Below, piece by piece: positions 20,687 through 29,646 of a DNA stretch of 64,000 nt. The first letter of the stretch is position 1. Each line of letters opens with the position of its first letter. The notes below the pieces were generated by a model. That model saw nothing but the letters and a program-made list of their open reading frames with translations. It was not told the DNA's origin and made no database searches. Source of the stretch: Photobacterium sanctipauli (GTDB lineage: Bacteria > Pseudomonadota > Gammaproteobacteria > Enterobacterales > Vibrionaceae); contig NZ_PYMA01000002.1 in NCBI RefSeq assembly GCF_003026495.1, positions 372,001-436,000 of the forward strand. The letters are read 5' to 3'. Position numbers and translations under genes: made by a program.

Positions 20687-21451
20687 TTGAAAAGATTGAT
20701 TGTTAAGCCGACATCAGAATTGGCTGCCACTATTGCGTTATGTTTGTTGTTTGCCACACCGTGGGTGTCAGCCGAGGAAGAGCTCAGCGAAAGCCCATGG
20801 CGGGGCAATACCAAGCTAGGTTTTATATTTACCCAAACCACAACCAGCTCGTTGTCGGTGAACACCGGGGCAACCGTGGTTCATGATAAAGAGGACTGGC
20901 AGCAGCGGGGAGAGTTTTCCACTTATTATACGAATGCCCCGGAAGGGGAGGATGGTACGAATAAATATAACCTGACCTACGGCGTGAAGCACCAAGTGAA
21001 CGGTGAATGGTTTGTTTATGGCAACAACAAGTACGAGCATGACCAGTACGCGACTTATCGTCAGCAAATGACCATTGCAACGGGTTTTGGTGCCACCTTG
21101 CTTGATCTGGAGCGAAGAAAGCTATCGATAGGTGCTGGTCCGGGTTACCGTTTTTCACAACGGCAAGACTTTGATCCTGATTTTCCCGGAAAGAAAGAAG
21201 ATGAAATAATTGCCAACGCGTTTGTCGAAGGCATGGCGAAAATCAATGACAGATTTGAACTGGGCGGCAAGCTGAGTACCGATTACGGTGAGGCCAACAC
21301 TTCAACCAATGTTAAAGGCTACGTGAAAAACCAACTGATGCAAGCCGTCTCGTTACAGTTAGATTTAGAGTATATCTACAATACCGAAGTCGCTTCCGAT
21401 CAAAGCAATGACGAAATCTATAGCACCATCAGCCTAAACTATGACTTCTAG
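20687..21451 (+). CDS. DUF481 outer-membrane beta-barrel protein (YdiY-like)
   Basis: 254 residues starting at TTG (20687); an in-frame stop 21 bp upstream excludes earlier starts, and no downstream ATG precedes the signal peptide. Residues 1-29 form a signal peptide (ALCLLFATPWVSA). The rest alternates polar and aromatic residues in short strands (GNTKLGFIFTQTTTSS, YGVKHQVNGEWFVYGNNKYE) and ends in YSTISLNYDF, a C-terminal phenylalanine typical of Bam-assembled barrels. DUF481/YdiY proteins are outer-membrane proteins of unknown role. The galM terminator separates it from the gal operon, so it has its own promoter. Confidence 0.88.
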   Translation: MKRLIVKPTSELAATIALCLLFATPWVSAEEELSESPWRGNTKLGFIFTQTTTSSLSVNTGATVVHDKEDWQQRGEFSTYYTNAPEGEDGTNKYNLTYGVKHQVNGEWFVYGNNKYEHDQYATYRQQMTIATGFGATLLDLERRKLSIGAGPGYRFSQRQDFDPDFPGKKEDEIIANAFVEGMAKINDRFELGGKLSTDYGEANTSTNVKGYVKNQLMQAVSLQLDLEYIYNTEVASDQSNDEIYSTISLNYDF

Positions 21452-21535
21452 CCAAAGCGCCTGATGCTGACGCGTTAAAGTTTGGGGGAAAGAAGCCACG
21501 GTCAGTGGGGAAGTGGCTGGTGAGTATCTACTTAC

Positions 21536-22009
21536 TTACTCGGCTTTGTCTTCAACCTCTGGGCTTCCCTCAATTAAATAGCGAGGCCCGCTACCATGTG
21601 ACGAGATTTGATCGTCAGGGTTAAACAGGCGGCAGCTCTTGAGCGATAGGCAACCGCAGCCGATGCATTGGCCTAAATTATCACGCAGGCGCTGAAGTTC
21701 TAATATTTTCTGATCTAGGCTACTGGCCCATTTCTTTGAGAGTCGCTCCCAATCACGCTTGGTTGGTGAGCGGTTGTCGGGTAGGGATGAGATGGCGGTT
21801 TGAATTTCATCCAGGGTGATGCCAAGTTGTTGCGCAGCTTTGATTATCGAGATAACGCGGAGTGTGGCTGCTTGATAACGACGTTGGTTGCCGCTGGTGC
21901 GGATGGCGTGGATTAAACCCCGTTGTTCGTAGAAACGCAGTGCAGATGTGGCAACGCCGCAGCGCTCCGCCGCTTCTCCGATGGTGAAAAATTTCTTCTT
22001 AACGGCCAT
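21536..22009 (-). CDS. soxR: Redox-sensing MerR-family regulator SoxR
   Basis: 157 residues. The MerR winged helix (FFTIGEAAERCGVATSALRF, then YEQRGLI) is followed by a dimerisation helix and the [2Fe-2S] ligand set C-IG-C-G-C-LSLKS-C, the exact C-X2-C-X-C-X5-C spacing of SoxR. Oxidation of the cluster by redox-cycling drugs or superoxide activates target promoters. No soxS is nearby; in most non-enteric bacteria SoxR controls exporters directly. A 22-bp perfect palindrome lies 18-39 bp upstream of the start. The gene lies 82 bp downstream of a LysE-type exporter gene on the same strand. Confidence 0.95.
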   Translation of the reverse strand: MAVKKKFFTIGEAAERCGVATSALRFYEQRGLIHAIRTSGNQRRYQAATLRVISIIKAAQQLGITLDEIQTAISSLPDNRSPTKRDWERLSKKWASSLDQKILELQRLRDNLGQCIGCGCLSLKSCRLFNPDDQISSHGSGPRYLIEGSPEVEDKAE

Positions 22010-22026
22010 TTTTTTAACTTAATTAC

Positions 22027-22048
22027 TTAAACTTAACGTTAAGTTTAA
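22027..22048. promoter_or_regulatory. 22-bp perfect palindrome upstream of soxR
   Basis: TTAAACTTAAC is followed immediately by its exact reverse complement, centred on CG between the exporter stop and the soxR start. SoxR boxes are dyads of about 18 bp with CTTNA..TNAAG character, so this fits a SoxR autoregulatory site. It is not a standard CCTCAAG box, so the assignment is tentative. Confidence 0.5.
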
Positions 22049-22091
22049 TCCTGTAAACGGGGTTTGTATATCTTCCGCTGGCTTTTAGCCA

Positions 22092-22706
22092 CTATCGGCT
22101 GGTGGTTGCAAGTGCTCCGGATAGCCCGACGAGCAGCCCACCGCTGATTTTGTTGACCAAGATAAGCTTTGCACCACCTAGCTTAACCACCTTGTTTGCC
22201 GAAAAGGCGTAAATAAGCACCAAGGTAAAGTCCAGCAACGCCATGGTTGGGCACATGATGGCCATTTGTGGAAATAGGGGCTGTGCCGGGTCAATAAACT
22301 GTGGGAAGAAAGCGGTGAAAAAGACAATGGCTTTAGGGTTGCCAGCTGCAACCAAAAAGCCTGAGGTAAATAACTTTCCGTTCGAGACTGCTGGCAGGCA
22401 CGAGTCATTGCTGATTTGTTTGTTCGCGCCCAGGATCATTTTGATCCCCATGTAGAACAGGGTAACAGCACCAAGCCATTTGATAACAGTGAAAGCGAGC
22501 TCAGAGCTCGCAATAATGACGCCAAGGCCCACAGCCACTAATACCATTTGGATGAAGTTGGCACAGATATCGCCAAGGGCGGTATAAATAACCCGTTTTT
22601 CACCATAATTGATGGCATGCACGATACCAAGAAAAATGCTTGGTCCCGGCGTGGCAGTCAGAACCAGTGAGGCTGCGACGAAAGCAAGCCAAGTATCTAT
22701 GCTCAT
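22092..22706 (-). CDS. LysE/RhtB-family amino-acid exporter
   Basis: 204 residues with about six hydrophobic helices. The N-terminal segment WLAFVAASLVLTATPGPSIF, with the ATPGP motif, and GLGVIIASSELAFTVIKWLG, then AVTLFYMGIKMILG, define the LysE/RhtB family of inner-membrane exporters for amino acids and related metabolites. FLVAAGNPKAIVFFTAFFPQF is the conserved second-half motif. It is transcribed toward soxR, 82 bp away; the palindrome between them suggests the exporter itself is not necessarily SoxR-controlled. Substrate unknown. Confidence 0.9.
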   Translation of the reverse strand: MSIDTWLAFVAASLVLTATPGPSIFLGIVHAINYGEKRVIYTALGDICANFIQMVLVAVGLGVIIASSELAFTVIKWLGAVTLFYMGIKMILGANKQISNDSCLPAVSNGKLFTSGFLVAAGNPKAIVFFTAFFPQFIDPAQPLFPQMAIMCPTMALLDFTLVLIYAFSANKVVKLGGAKLILVNKISGGLLVGLSGALATTSR

Positions 22707-22864
22707 TAAGAATATCCTTATATTTCATGTGTCTTGAATTGGCAGAAGGGGCACGATTTGGTTGAGTTATCGCTGTTCAACTAATCGACGCTATTGCCAA
22801 TATTATTGTTGCCTGTTAACAAAAAGTTATATATTTTATTTCTTATCCATTCAAGGAGAGCATC

Positions 22865-22921
22865 ATGCAAATTTCTGTTATCTACCTCTGGCTTCTCGAA
22901 AACATGCCTGTAGCCCGGTAG
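22865..22921 (+). CDS. Putative 18-residue leader peptide ahead of the EamA transporter gene
   Basis: ATG at 22865 opens an 18-codon frame encoding MQISVIYLWLLENMPVAR, with AAGGAGAG 7 bp upstream, a better ribosome site than many real genes here have. It lies 95 bp before the transporter start. The two mutually exclusive hairpins listed below begin 12 bp after its stop. That layout is what translational or transcriptional attenuators look like. The peptide matches nothing I know. It could also be a chance short frame; the strong Shine-Dalgarno argues against that. Confidence 0.5.
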   Translation: MQISVIYLWLLENMPVAR

Positions 22922-22933
22922 GTAACACTGTAT

Positions 22934-22983
22934 CTGGCTGCGAGTTAACGTAGCCAGTTCGTCGTACTGTTTTACTCGTAGCC
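22934..22983 (+). promoter_or_regulatory. Two mutually exclusive RNA hairpins upstream of the EamA transporter
   Basis: Hairpin A: CTGGCTGCG (22934-22942) pairs with CGTAGCCAG (22949-22957), 9 bp with one G.T, loop AGTTAA. Hairpin B: GGCTGCGAGT (22936-22945) pairs with ACTCGTAGCC (22974-22983), 10 bp with one G.T. Both use the same left arm, because CGTAGCC occurs twice (22949-22955 and 22977-22983). Position of a ribosome on the leader frame could choose between them. Confidence 0.5.
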
Positions 22984-23016
22984 CAATTTAAAATCGATTA
23001 ACAGGGATATGAGTTA

Positions 23017-24015
23017 ATGAACACCTCGCACCAATCTCAACTAGATGCCTCTCAACCAGCGGCCTCTCAACAAGACGTCCCCATAGATGGTGAAAGCCAA
23101 GGTGGGAGCCAAAGTAGCAGTGAAGATCAGCGGCACACACCTCGGTACATGCGCGGCATTGTGTATGCCCTTATTGGCGCATTGCTGTTTTCACTCAAGC
23201 CAATCTTAATCAAGCTGGCTTATCAATATGGTGGTGATGCCACTTCGATTATGACGCTCAGGGCATTTAGTTCGCTGCCGGTCTATCTCGTTATGCTGGT
23301 TTGGTTATGTAAAAGTGCTGAGGCGCGGGGGAAGGTAAGGCAATACGGCTGGCAGGCGGCATTGGTGGGAGTGTTGGGGTACTACCTAGCAAGCTTTCTC
23401 GATATTGTGGCGCTAGATTATATTTCGGCGCAACTTGAGCGTTTATTGATTTTCTTATTCCCAAGCTTGGTGGTGTTGATCACCTGGTTGAAGTCGGGGC
23501 AAAAGCCAACGCAAGCGACAGTGAAAGCTGTGGCAATTGGCTATGGCGGTATTGCACTGATTGTTGCCCACGATGTGACATCAATGGGGAGCAAGGTTTG
23601 GGTCGGCAGTGCATTGGCGATTGCATCAGCACTTGTGTTTGCGTGTTACCTGATCTTAAGTAAGGGCTATATAGCCAAAATGGGCAGCCAGCTATTTACC
23701 AGTATTGGGATGGGCAGTGCGGGTATCGCGATTTTATGTCATTTATTGCTGTCAGACACCCAGCTGAGTGAGTGGAGCTATTCGCTGGTGATACTGGGTA
23801 TTACGCTTGGGATATTTTGTACCGTGATCCCGTCATACTTTATGGCCGCGGCGATGGCTGAACTATCGCCAACCCAGTTTAGTTTGACGGCCAATATCGG
23901 CCCGGTGATCACCGCTGTGGCAGCCGTTTTGGTGCTAGGCGAAGTGTTCACTCTGTACCACGGGGTAGGGATGGTGCTGGTGGTTTACTCGGTCTATTGC
24001 ATCAACAAAAAATAA
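23017..24015 (+). CDS. EamA/DMT-superfamily transporter
   Basis: 332 residues. A hydrophilic Gln/Ser-rich tail of about 45 residues (SQLDASQPAASQQDVP) comes first, then ten hydrophobic helices in two EamA repeats (IVYALIGALLFSLKPILIKL and VWVGSALAIASALVFACYLI, with the end motif GPVITAVAAVLVLGE). The family exports or imports small metabolites at the inner membrane. The N-terminal tail is unusual. An AGGGAT site precedes the ATG. It is preceded by the leader-peptide/hairpin region, suggesting post-initiation control, and ends before a shared terminator. Confidence 0.88.
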   Translation: MNTSHQSQLDASQPAASQQDVPIDGESQGGSQSSSEDQRHTPRYMRGIVYALIGALLFSLKPILIKLAYQYGGDATSIMTLRAFSSLPVYLVMLVWLCKSAEARGKVRQYGWQAALVGVLGYYLASFLDIVALDYISAQLERLLIFLFPSLVVLITWLKSGQKPTQATVKAVAIGYGGIALIVAHDVTSMGSKVWVGSALAIASALVFACYLILSKGYIAKMGSQLFTSIGMGSAGIAILCHLLLSDTQLSEWSYSLVILGITLGIFCTVIPSYFMAAAMAELSPTQFSLTANIGPVITAVAAVLVLGEVFTLYHGVGMVLVVYSVYCINKK

Positions 24016-24053
24016 GCACGTGCTGATAGCATATCATTGACCGTAAATAGAAA

Positions 24054-24078
24054 AGCCAGTAGGGAATGCCTACTGGCT
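24054..24078 (-). terminator. Terminator between convergent EamA and HD-domain genes
   Basis: A 10-bp perfect stem AGCCAGTAGG/CCTACTGGCT with a 5-nt loop. On the minus strand it is followed by TTTTCTATTT, so it mainly serves the HD gene. Confidence 0.8.
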
Positions 24079-24146
24079 ACGTAAAAAGCGCCAACCTATT
24101 TTAGGGCTAGACTATTTTAGGAATAGACTAAGATAGACGGGGACGA

Positions 24147-24740
24147 TTATTCGTCTCTTAGCCAGCCATTTTTGACCGCAAGATCGATTTGCTGGCAGGC
24201 GTAATCCCAAAGTTTTGGCGTGACTTGCTCAAGGTAGGCGTTACGCTTGAGCACCTGGGACTTTGAGACATTGTGCTTCACCCAGCTGCCGCCGCCGTTG
24301 GCCATGTTTTGAATCAGTGGCAGGATACGGTCCATCCCCTTGGCAAAGCGGGCATCGGCTGTTTGCGCTTGCTCAAATTCAATCCATAGCGCCTTCATGG
24401 CTTCAAACTGCTGCTCTGGTAGCAAGCCAAATAAGCGGTTTGCCGCTGCCAACTCTTTTTGCTCTTGAGCATCGTGGTCAGTCTGCTCGGCAAAGGCAAA
24501 CATGTCGCCTGCATCGATTTCAACGATGTCATGGATAAGCAACATATTAACTGACCGAGTGATATCGACTTCTTCTTCAACATAGTCTTTTAGCACTTGC
24601 GCCATCAGCGCAATATGCCAGCTATGCTCGGCACTGTTTTCATGGCGGTCGCCATCGGGCTTCACCGTTGTTTTGCGGTAAACGGCTTTTAAGCGGTCAA
24701 GCTCAAGAATGAAGTTCAGCTGTTGGCTTAACTCGGTCAT
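24147..24740 (-). CDS. HD-domain phosphohydrolase (HDDC2/YGK1-like, probable 5'-deoxynucleotidase)
   Basis: 197 residues, cytoplasmic. The metal-binding HD set is visible: His39 in SAEHSWHIA and the His70-Asp71 doublet in LLIHDIVEIDAGD, with a further acidic residue in AKGMDRILPLIQN. The arrangement matches COG1896, which includes E. coli YfbR and eukaryotic HDDC2, metal-dependent enzymes removing phosphate from deoxynucleoside 5'-monophosphates. Substrate is inferred from the family. It stands alone and is transcribed away from the GalR paralogue next door. Confidence 0.85.
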   Translation of the reverse strand: MTELSQQLNFILELDRLKAVYRKTTVKPDGDRHENSAEHSWHIALMAQVLKDYVEEEVDITRSVNMLLIHDIVEIDAGDMFAFAEQTDHDAQEQKELAAANRLFGLLPEQQFEAMKALWIEFEQAQTADARFAKGMDRILPLIQNMANGGGSWVKHNVSKSQVLKRNAYLEQVTPKLWDYACQQIDLAVKNGWLRDE

Positions 24741-24820
24741 TGGGGTCTTTCTTCCTTGGTTATTGATATGACATCTTTCATATCGACATATTATATTTTA
24801 ATCATTGATTATTAATATAA

Positions 24821-25819
24821 TTATTTTGCCAAAACAGAACGTCGCCTTACCAGCGTCGGTACAAACATGCGTGGGTATTCGTTGCTTTTCTCACCCTTGG
24901 CAAGTTGAACGGAAAGTTGCGCCGCTTGCTCGGCCATGATGTTGATCGGGTAGCGCACGGTGGTCAGTTTTGGGCTCAGGTATTTGGCAATGATACCGTC
25001 ATCGAAGCCGATGACTGAAACATCTTGAGGGGAAGCAATGCCATTTTCGTCCATGATCGACAAACAGCCAGCAGCCATGTAGTCGTTATATGTCGCGATA
25101 GCTGTCATATCTAAGTTTTTTGACAGCAAGTTGGTCATGGCTTTTTCACCCCCTTCTTCATCCGGGGTGCCGTATTCAATGAAATTCTCATCCACCTCGA
25201 TACCGTTTGCCACAAGTGCGTCGATGTAACCGGCCCGACGTTGCTGGGTATCTTCGATATCGTAAGTTGAACTGATGTAACCGATACGGGTATGACCATG
25301 CTTGATCAAGTACTCGGTGGCAAGGTAAGAGCCCTTGTGGTTATCGAGTGCGATACAGCGGTTGGCAATTTGCGGGATATAGCGGTTGATTACAACCATG
25401 CCCGGTACTTCGTCGGCAAAGTCGATCAATTCTTGGTTGCTCAGTCCTTTGCTGTGAATGATCAACGACTCACAGCGGCTGTTAATCAGCAATTCAATCG
25501 CTTCGCGTTCTGTTTTTGCCTCGTGGAAGCCGTTACCGATCAGCATGTGCTTGTTATGCTGGCGGGCAACTTTATCAACAGCTTTGAGCATGACACCAAA
25601 AAACGGGTCGGAAACATCACCAACAACTACACCGACGGTATTGGTTGATTGGCTAACGAGTGCACGGGCATTGGCATTAGGACGGTAACCTAATTCACGC
25701 ATCGCTTTCGTTACGGATTCAATCGATGCTTTACTCGCTTTAGGTGACTTGTTTATCACGCGTGAAACCGTGGCAACAGAGACCCCTGATAGTTTCGCGA
25801 CATCTTTAATGGTAGCCAT
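24821..25819 (-). CDS. LacI-family repressor, GalR/GalS-like (paralogue 1)
   Basis: 332 residues. [20 protein letters not shown], then VINKSPKAS in the helix-turn-helix, YRPNANARALVSQST in the hinge, and VGDVSDPFFGVMLKAVD, NRCIALDN and GFDDGIIAKYLSPKLTTVRY in the effector domain follow E. coli GalR/GalS closely. Members bind galactose and recognise GTGNAANCGNTTNCAC operators. It is not beside a sugar operon, so it probably acts in trans. A closely similar paralogue lies at 32210-33217 and resembles the GalR/GalS isorepressor pair of E. coli. Confidence 0.88.
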   Translation of the reverse strand: MATIKDVAKLSGVSVATVSRVINKSPKASKASIESVTKAMRELGYRPNANARALVSQSTNTVGVVVGDVSDPFFGVMLKAVDKVARQHNKHMLIGNGFHEAKTEREAIELLINSRCESLIIHSKGLSNQELIDFADEVPGMVVINRYIPQIANRCIALDNHKGSYLATEYLIKHGHTRIGYISSTYDIEDTQQRRAGYIDALVANGIEVDENFIEYGTPDEEGGEKAMTNLLSKNLDMTAIATYNDYMAAGCLSIMDENGIASPQDVSVIGFDDGIIAKYLSPKLTTVRYPINIMAEQAAQLSVQLAKGEKSNEYPRMFVPTLVRRRSVLAK

Positions 25820-25968
25820 ATGTCTTGTCCTATATGCCCTTGGTGTCCATCTACAAAATATTGCCGCTATTAAACTATGCGGGTGTAATTAGCGCAATCA
25901 TCTTTCAATTAATTCGGCCGTAATGAGAGGTAGATCCCTTTAAAAACGTGGCTTTGGTGATAGTGTAA

Positions 25969-26358
<390 letters not shown>

Positions 26359-26386
26359 TTCGATCATTGATGGAATTGGTATGATG

Positions 26387-26428
26387 ACAGACAACAAGGC
26401 CTGCTTTTAAGCAGGCCTTGTTGTCTGT
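26387..26428. terminator. Convergent terminator between the CsaA-like gene and artM
   Basis: A 20-bp perfect inverted repeat (ACAGACAACAAGG... and its mirror) separated by only two T bases. It sits 29 bp after one stop and 12 bp after the artM stop on the other strand, so it can serve both. Confidence 0.8.
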
Positions 26429-26439
26429 GTCGCGAGTGA

Positions 26440-27111
26440 CTAGCGGGCGGTTTCAAATGCCAATGCGCGTTTTTCAACTTGGCGGAAGACCAAGGTTAAA
26501 ATACCGTTTACGGCGAGATAGAAGGCGCCGGCCACACTGAATACCATTAATGTATCGTAGGTTTGGGCGTTGATGCGCTGGGCATACCCCATGATGTCCA
26601 TAATGGTGATGGTGCTAGCCAGTGACGTTCCCTTGAAGACCAAGATAACTTCATTTGAATAGGCTGGAATCGCACGCCTGATAGCATAAGGTAGCAATAC
26701 TCCAAGTGTTGGCTTGGTACCCATACCGAGTGCCCGGCAAGCTTGCCACTGACCTGACGGAATCGCGTTGAATGCACCTTTGAATAACTGAGTACTGTAG
26801 GCTGCCGTATTCAAGGCGAGGGCTAGCATCGCACAGAACCAAGGCTGGCTAAACCAGTGCCACAATACACTTTCTCTTACGGCTTCGAATTGCCCTGGAC
26901 CGTAATAGATCAAGAAGATCTGAACCAGTAGCGGCGTGCCAGTAAACAGTGTGATGATCCCGCGGCTTAGCCAATGCAATACCGGCGTTCGTAAGATCAG
27001 CGTGAGGGTCATCAGCAATGCCAACAGACAACCAACCAGCAGCGATACCAGAGTCAGCTCGATACTGACAATTAGGCCATCGAGTAATTGCCAGACATGT
27101 TGTTCATTCAT
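26440..27111 (-). CDS. artM: Arginine ABC transporter permease ArtM
   Basis: 223 residues with about five hydrophobic helices. ITLFTGTPLLVQIFLIYYGP and the EAA loop (QWQACRALGMGTKPTLGVLL) mark the His/Glu/Arg permease family, and the whole chain follows E. coli ArtM. With ArtQ it forms the inner-membrane channel for arginine uptake. The ATG overlaps the artQ stop by four bases (ATGA at 27108-27111). It is the last gene of artP-artI-artQ-artM. Confidence 0.93.
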   Translation of the reverse strand: MNEQHVWQLLDGLIVSIELTLVSLLVGCLLALLMTLTLILRTPVLHWLSRGIITLFTGTPLLVQIFLIYYGPGQFEAVRESVLWHWFSQPWFCAMLALALNTAAYSTQLFKGAFNAIPSGQWQACRALGMGTKPTLGVLLPYAIRRAIPAYSNEVILVFKGTSLASTITIMDIMGYAQRINAQTYDTLMVFSVAGAFYLAVNGILTLVFRQVEKRALAFETAR

Positions 27112-27797
27112 GCGGTTGCTCCTTGACTATGGCCGGCATCTTGGATGCTATACTTTTTCTCGAAGACCTTCACGGCGCGCTGGGTGATCAAGGTGATGAT
27201 CAAGTAAATTGCAGCGGCAGAAGCATACCAAGTAAAACTTTCATGGGTGGCAGCTGCGGTTAACTGAGCCTGTTTTAGCAAGTCGGTGACGCCAATCAGT
27301 GAAACCAACGCTGTGTCTTTCAGCAAAACCAGCCATTGGTTGGTTAAGCCTGGGATGGCGTGGCGGACCGCTTGGGGCATGACAATTCGAAAAAACGCAG
27401 AAACCTTGCTGATCCCCAATGCGCTTGCCGCTTCACGTTGCCCATTGGGCACCGCCTTCAGAGCACCGCGGATAGTTTGTGACGCGTAAGAGGCAAAGAT
27501 CAACGAGAGGGCAATAACTCCTGATAGGAACGGGCTAACTTCTATAAAGTCACCGGTGATCAGGAACAACACGTGCGTTGAGCCGAAGAAAATAAACAGC
27601 ACCACTAACAACTCAGGCAAGCCGCGAAGCAGGGTAACCAATGTAGTGGTCGGCCATGAAATAACGCGGTAGCGCGACATCTCACCAGCGGCAAAGGCAA
27701 CTGCCAATACTAAACCGACGACGACGCTAACCAGACTGAGCTGGATGGTGACCCATCCAGCTTCCATAAGCGTCAGAGCATAACCTGATAACGCCAT
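27108..27797 (-). CDS. artQ: Arginine ABC transporter permease ArtQ
   Basis: 229 residues, five hydrophobic segments. TLLRGLPELLVVLFIFFGST and the EAA motif (GQREAASALGISKVSAFFRI) are as in E. coli ArtQ. It is the partner permease of ArtM. It begins 3 bp after the artI stop and overlaps artM by four bases, indicating translational coupling through the operon. Confidence 0.93.
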   Translation of the reverse strand: MALSGYALTLMEAGWVTIQLSLVSVVVGLVLAVAFAAGEMSRYRVISWPTTTLVTLLRGLPELLVVLFIFFGSTHVLFLITGDFIEVSPFLSGVIALSLIFASYASQTIRGALKAVPNGQREAASALGISKVSAFFRIVMPQAVRHAIPGLTNQWLVLLKDTALVSLIGVTDLLKQAQLTAAATHESFTWYASAAAIYLIITLITQRAVKVFEKKYSIQDAGHSQGATA

Positions 27798-27800
27798 TCT

Positions 27801-28532
27801 TTACTCACCGAAGTACTTGTCAAAAATTGCTTGGTACTGGCCGTTTGCTTTCACTGTTTTTAGGGCAGTGTTCAGCTTGTCGACTAGCTCTTGGTTGTCT
27901 TTGTTAACCGCAATGCCAAAACCGTTACCGAAGTACTTGGCGTTGGTCACTTGCTCACCAACATAGGCAAGGTTGTCATTCTTCTTGAACCATTCTGCCA
28001 CCACCGCTGTGTCACCGAACACAGAGTCGATACGGCCATTTTGCATGTCAATGAAAGCATCCTGGTAGCTCGCGTATGGTACAGCGGTAACACCGTCCAT
28101 TTGCTCAGTCAGGTAGCTTTGGTGGGTAGAACCGTTCTGAACGCCAACACGTTTGCCTTCCAGTGCTTCTTGGCTTTCTACTTTGTCTTTTACCGATACG
28201 AAAGCAGCGGAGTTGTCATAGTAAGCATCAGTGAAGTTAACGGCTTGCAGACGTTGTTCAGTAATGTCCATACCTGAGATAGCTGCATCATAACGACGGA
28301 ATTTTAGTGCAGGAATTAGGCTATCAAACGGTTGGTTGTGGAAGGTACATTTTGCTTCCATTACGTCACACAGCGCATTGGCAAGATCAACGTCGAAACC
28401 CTGGATTTCGTTGTTCTCGTCAATATATTCAAATGGGGCATAAGTCGCTTCCATTGCGAACTTAATTTCTTCTTGCGCCATTGCTTGAGTGGCAGCCAAA
28501 CCAATGATTGAAGCTAGTAAAATCTTTTTCAT
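27801..28532 (-). CDS. artI: Periplasmic arginine-binding protein (ArtI/ArtJ-like)
   Basis: 243 residues, Sec signal peptide ending ATQAMAQ (about residue 19). The family-3 binding fold carries KFAMEATYAPFEYIDENNEI, GFDVDLANALCDVME, AISGMDITEQRLQAVNFTDA and RVGVQNGSTHQSYL, which contribute the amino-acid ligand residues (the Asp/Arg contacts). It delivers arginine to ArtQM. A 73-bp spacer separates it from artP, and artQ follows after 3 bp. E. coli has two related binding proteins (ArtI, ArtJ); only one is here. Confidence 0.93.
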   Translation of the reverse strand: MKKILLASIIGLAATQAMAQEEIKFAMEATYAPFEYIDENNEIQGFDVDLANALCDVMEAKCTFHNQPFDSLIPALKFRRYDAAISGMDITEQRLQAVNFTDAYYDNSAAFVSVKDKVESQEALEGKRVGVQNGSTHQSYLTEQMDGVTAVPYASYQDAFIDMQNGRIDSVFGDTAVVAEWFKKNDNLAYVGEQVTNAKYFGNGFGIAVNKDNQELVDKLNTALKTVKANGQYQAIFDKYFGE

Positions 28533-28605
28533 CGCGATACTCCGTGCGTCGTTATGTGCAGCATCACGTGAGCATTGTGATGCTGGTGGTTCAAAATAGT
28601 GTTAA

Positions 28606-29334
28606 TTAGTGAGTGAGGTATTCAGCAAACTCTGGGGTTGCAGGGTTGGTAAACGCCTCATGTGTTCCGTGTTCAACCATGCGCCCTTGTTCAAGGTAAA
28701 GCACATGGCTGGCAATTTTCTTGGCGAAATCGACTTCGTGGGTCACCACAATTTGAGTAATGCCGGTTTCGCTTAAATCTTTAATGATGTTGACTACTTG
28801 GTTCGTGATCTCTGGGTCGAGTGCTGCCGTTGGTTCATCGAATAGCAGTACTTCCGGTTTCATCATTAGTGCCCTGGCGATGGCAACACGCTGTTGCTGT
28901 CCACCTGAGAGCTGTAGCGGCCAAGCGTCAGCTTTGTCAGCAAGTTGCAGCTTGGTCAAAATAGCAATGGCTTCTTGTTTCGCGCTTTCTTTTTCCATAC
29001 CAGCCACTTTGACGGGGGCTTCTATGAGGTTTTCAAGCACGGTTAGGTGAGGCCATAGGTTATATTGCTGGAAAACCATGCCGACTTTACGTCTTAGCTG
29101 CAGCCCTTGCTTTTCGTTGATTGACTGACTGAAATCGAACGATTCGTTAGCAATATGCAGTTCACCGCTGGAAGCCGTTTCCAGTAAGTTAAGTACCCTT
29201 AGTAAAGAGCTTTTACCGGCACCGCTTGGGCCAAGTAGCACCAAGGTTTCACCTTCGTTGCAGGTAAAGTCCACGTCGTGTAGAACCTGCGTATCACCAT
29301 AGAATTTATTAACACTCTTTACTTGAATACTCAT
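28606..29334 (-). CDS. artP: Arginine ABC transporter ATP-binding protein ArtP
   Basis: 242 residues. Walker [10 protein letters not shown] (about residue 35), Q-loop [11 protein letters not shown], signature [16 protein letters not shown] and Walker [15 protein letters not shown], then the switch His in VVTHEVDFA, make a complete ABC ATPase of the polar amino-acid type. It is the first gene of artPIQM. An arginine-box-like dyad, TATGCA and TGTATA separated by 7 bp (29390-29408), lies upstream but is too loose to call. Confidence 0.94.
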   Translation of the reverse strand: MSIQVKSVNKFYGDTQVLHDVDFTCNEGETLVLLGPSGAGKSSLLRVLNLLETASSGELHIANESFDFSQSINEKQGLQLRRKVGMVFQQYNLWPHLTVLENLIEAPVKVAGMEKESAKQEAIAILTKLQLADKADAWPLQLSGGQQQRVAIARALMMKPEVLLFDEPTAALDPEITNQVVNIIKDLSETGITQIVVTHEVDFAKKIASHVLYLEQGRMVEHGTHEAFTNPATPEFAEYLTH

Positions 29335-29646
29335 GCTTAATTACTGCATTAATCACCGCTTGATTGGTATATTACCCGTAGTGAGACCTTATGCAAGAAA
29401 AATGTATAAAAAATCTATCGCGTTGCATTTTTGTTTAATGTTTGTTCGGTTTTTGGGTGGTTTTTGCGTGTAATGGCCTGATATATGGCGGTGAGGTAGT
29501 GGGATATGTAACGGATGTCGTTAGGGAGATAATTTCATGGTGAAAAGTTAAGCAATGTTACTATTGGATTTTCATAAAAAAGGCTACCCGAAGGTAGCCT
29601 AATAAGTATTCAATCATTGCCGCAAGAAGCGGTATTGTTTGGGGCT
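29335..29646. other. artP upstream / punC downstream region
   Basis: 312 bp holding the artP promoter side and the punC terminator (listed). Apart from the weak dyad near 29390-29408, no operator or RNA gene was recognised. Confidence 0.4.
29576..29600 (-). terminator. Intrinsic terminator of punC
   Basis: Stem AGGCTACC/GGTAGCCT with a 4-nt loop, followed on the minus strand by T6, 47 bp after the punC stop. Confidence 0.9.

Noticed and set aside
29390..29408. Arginine-box-like dyad upstream of artP
   Set aside because: TATGCA and TGTATA are separated by 7 bp, which does not fit the ArgR 18-bp box spacing; too loose to call.
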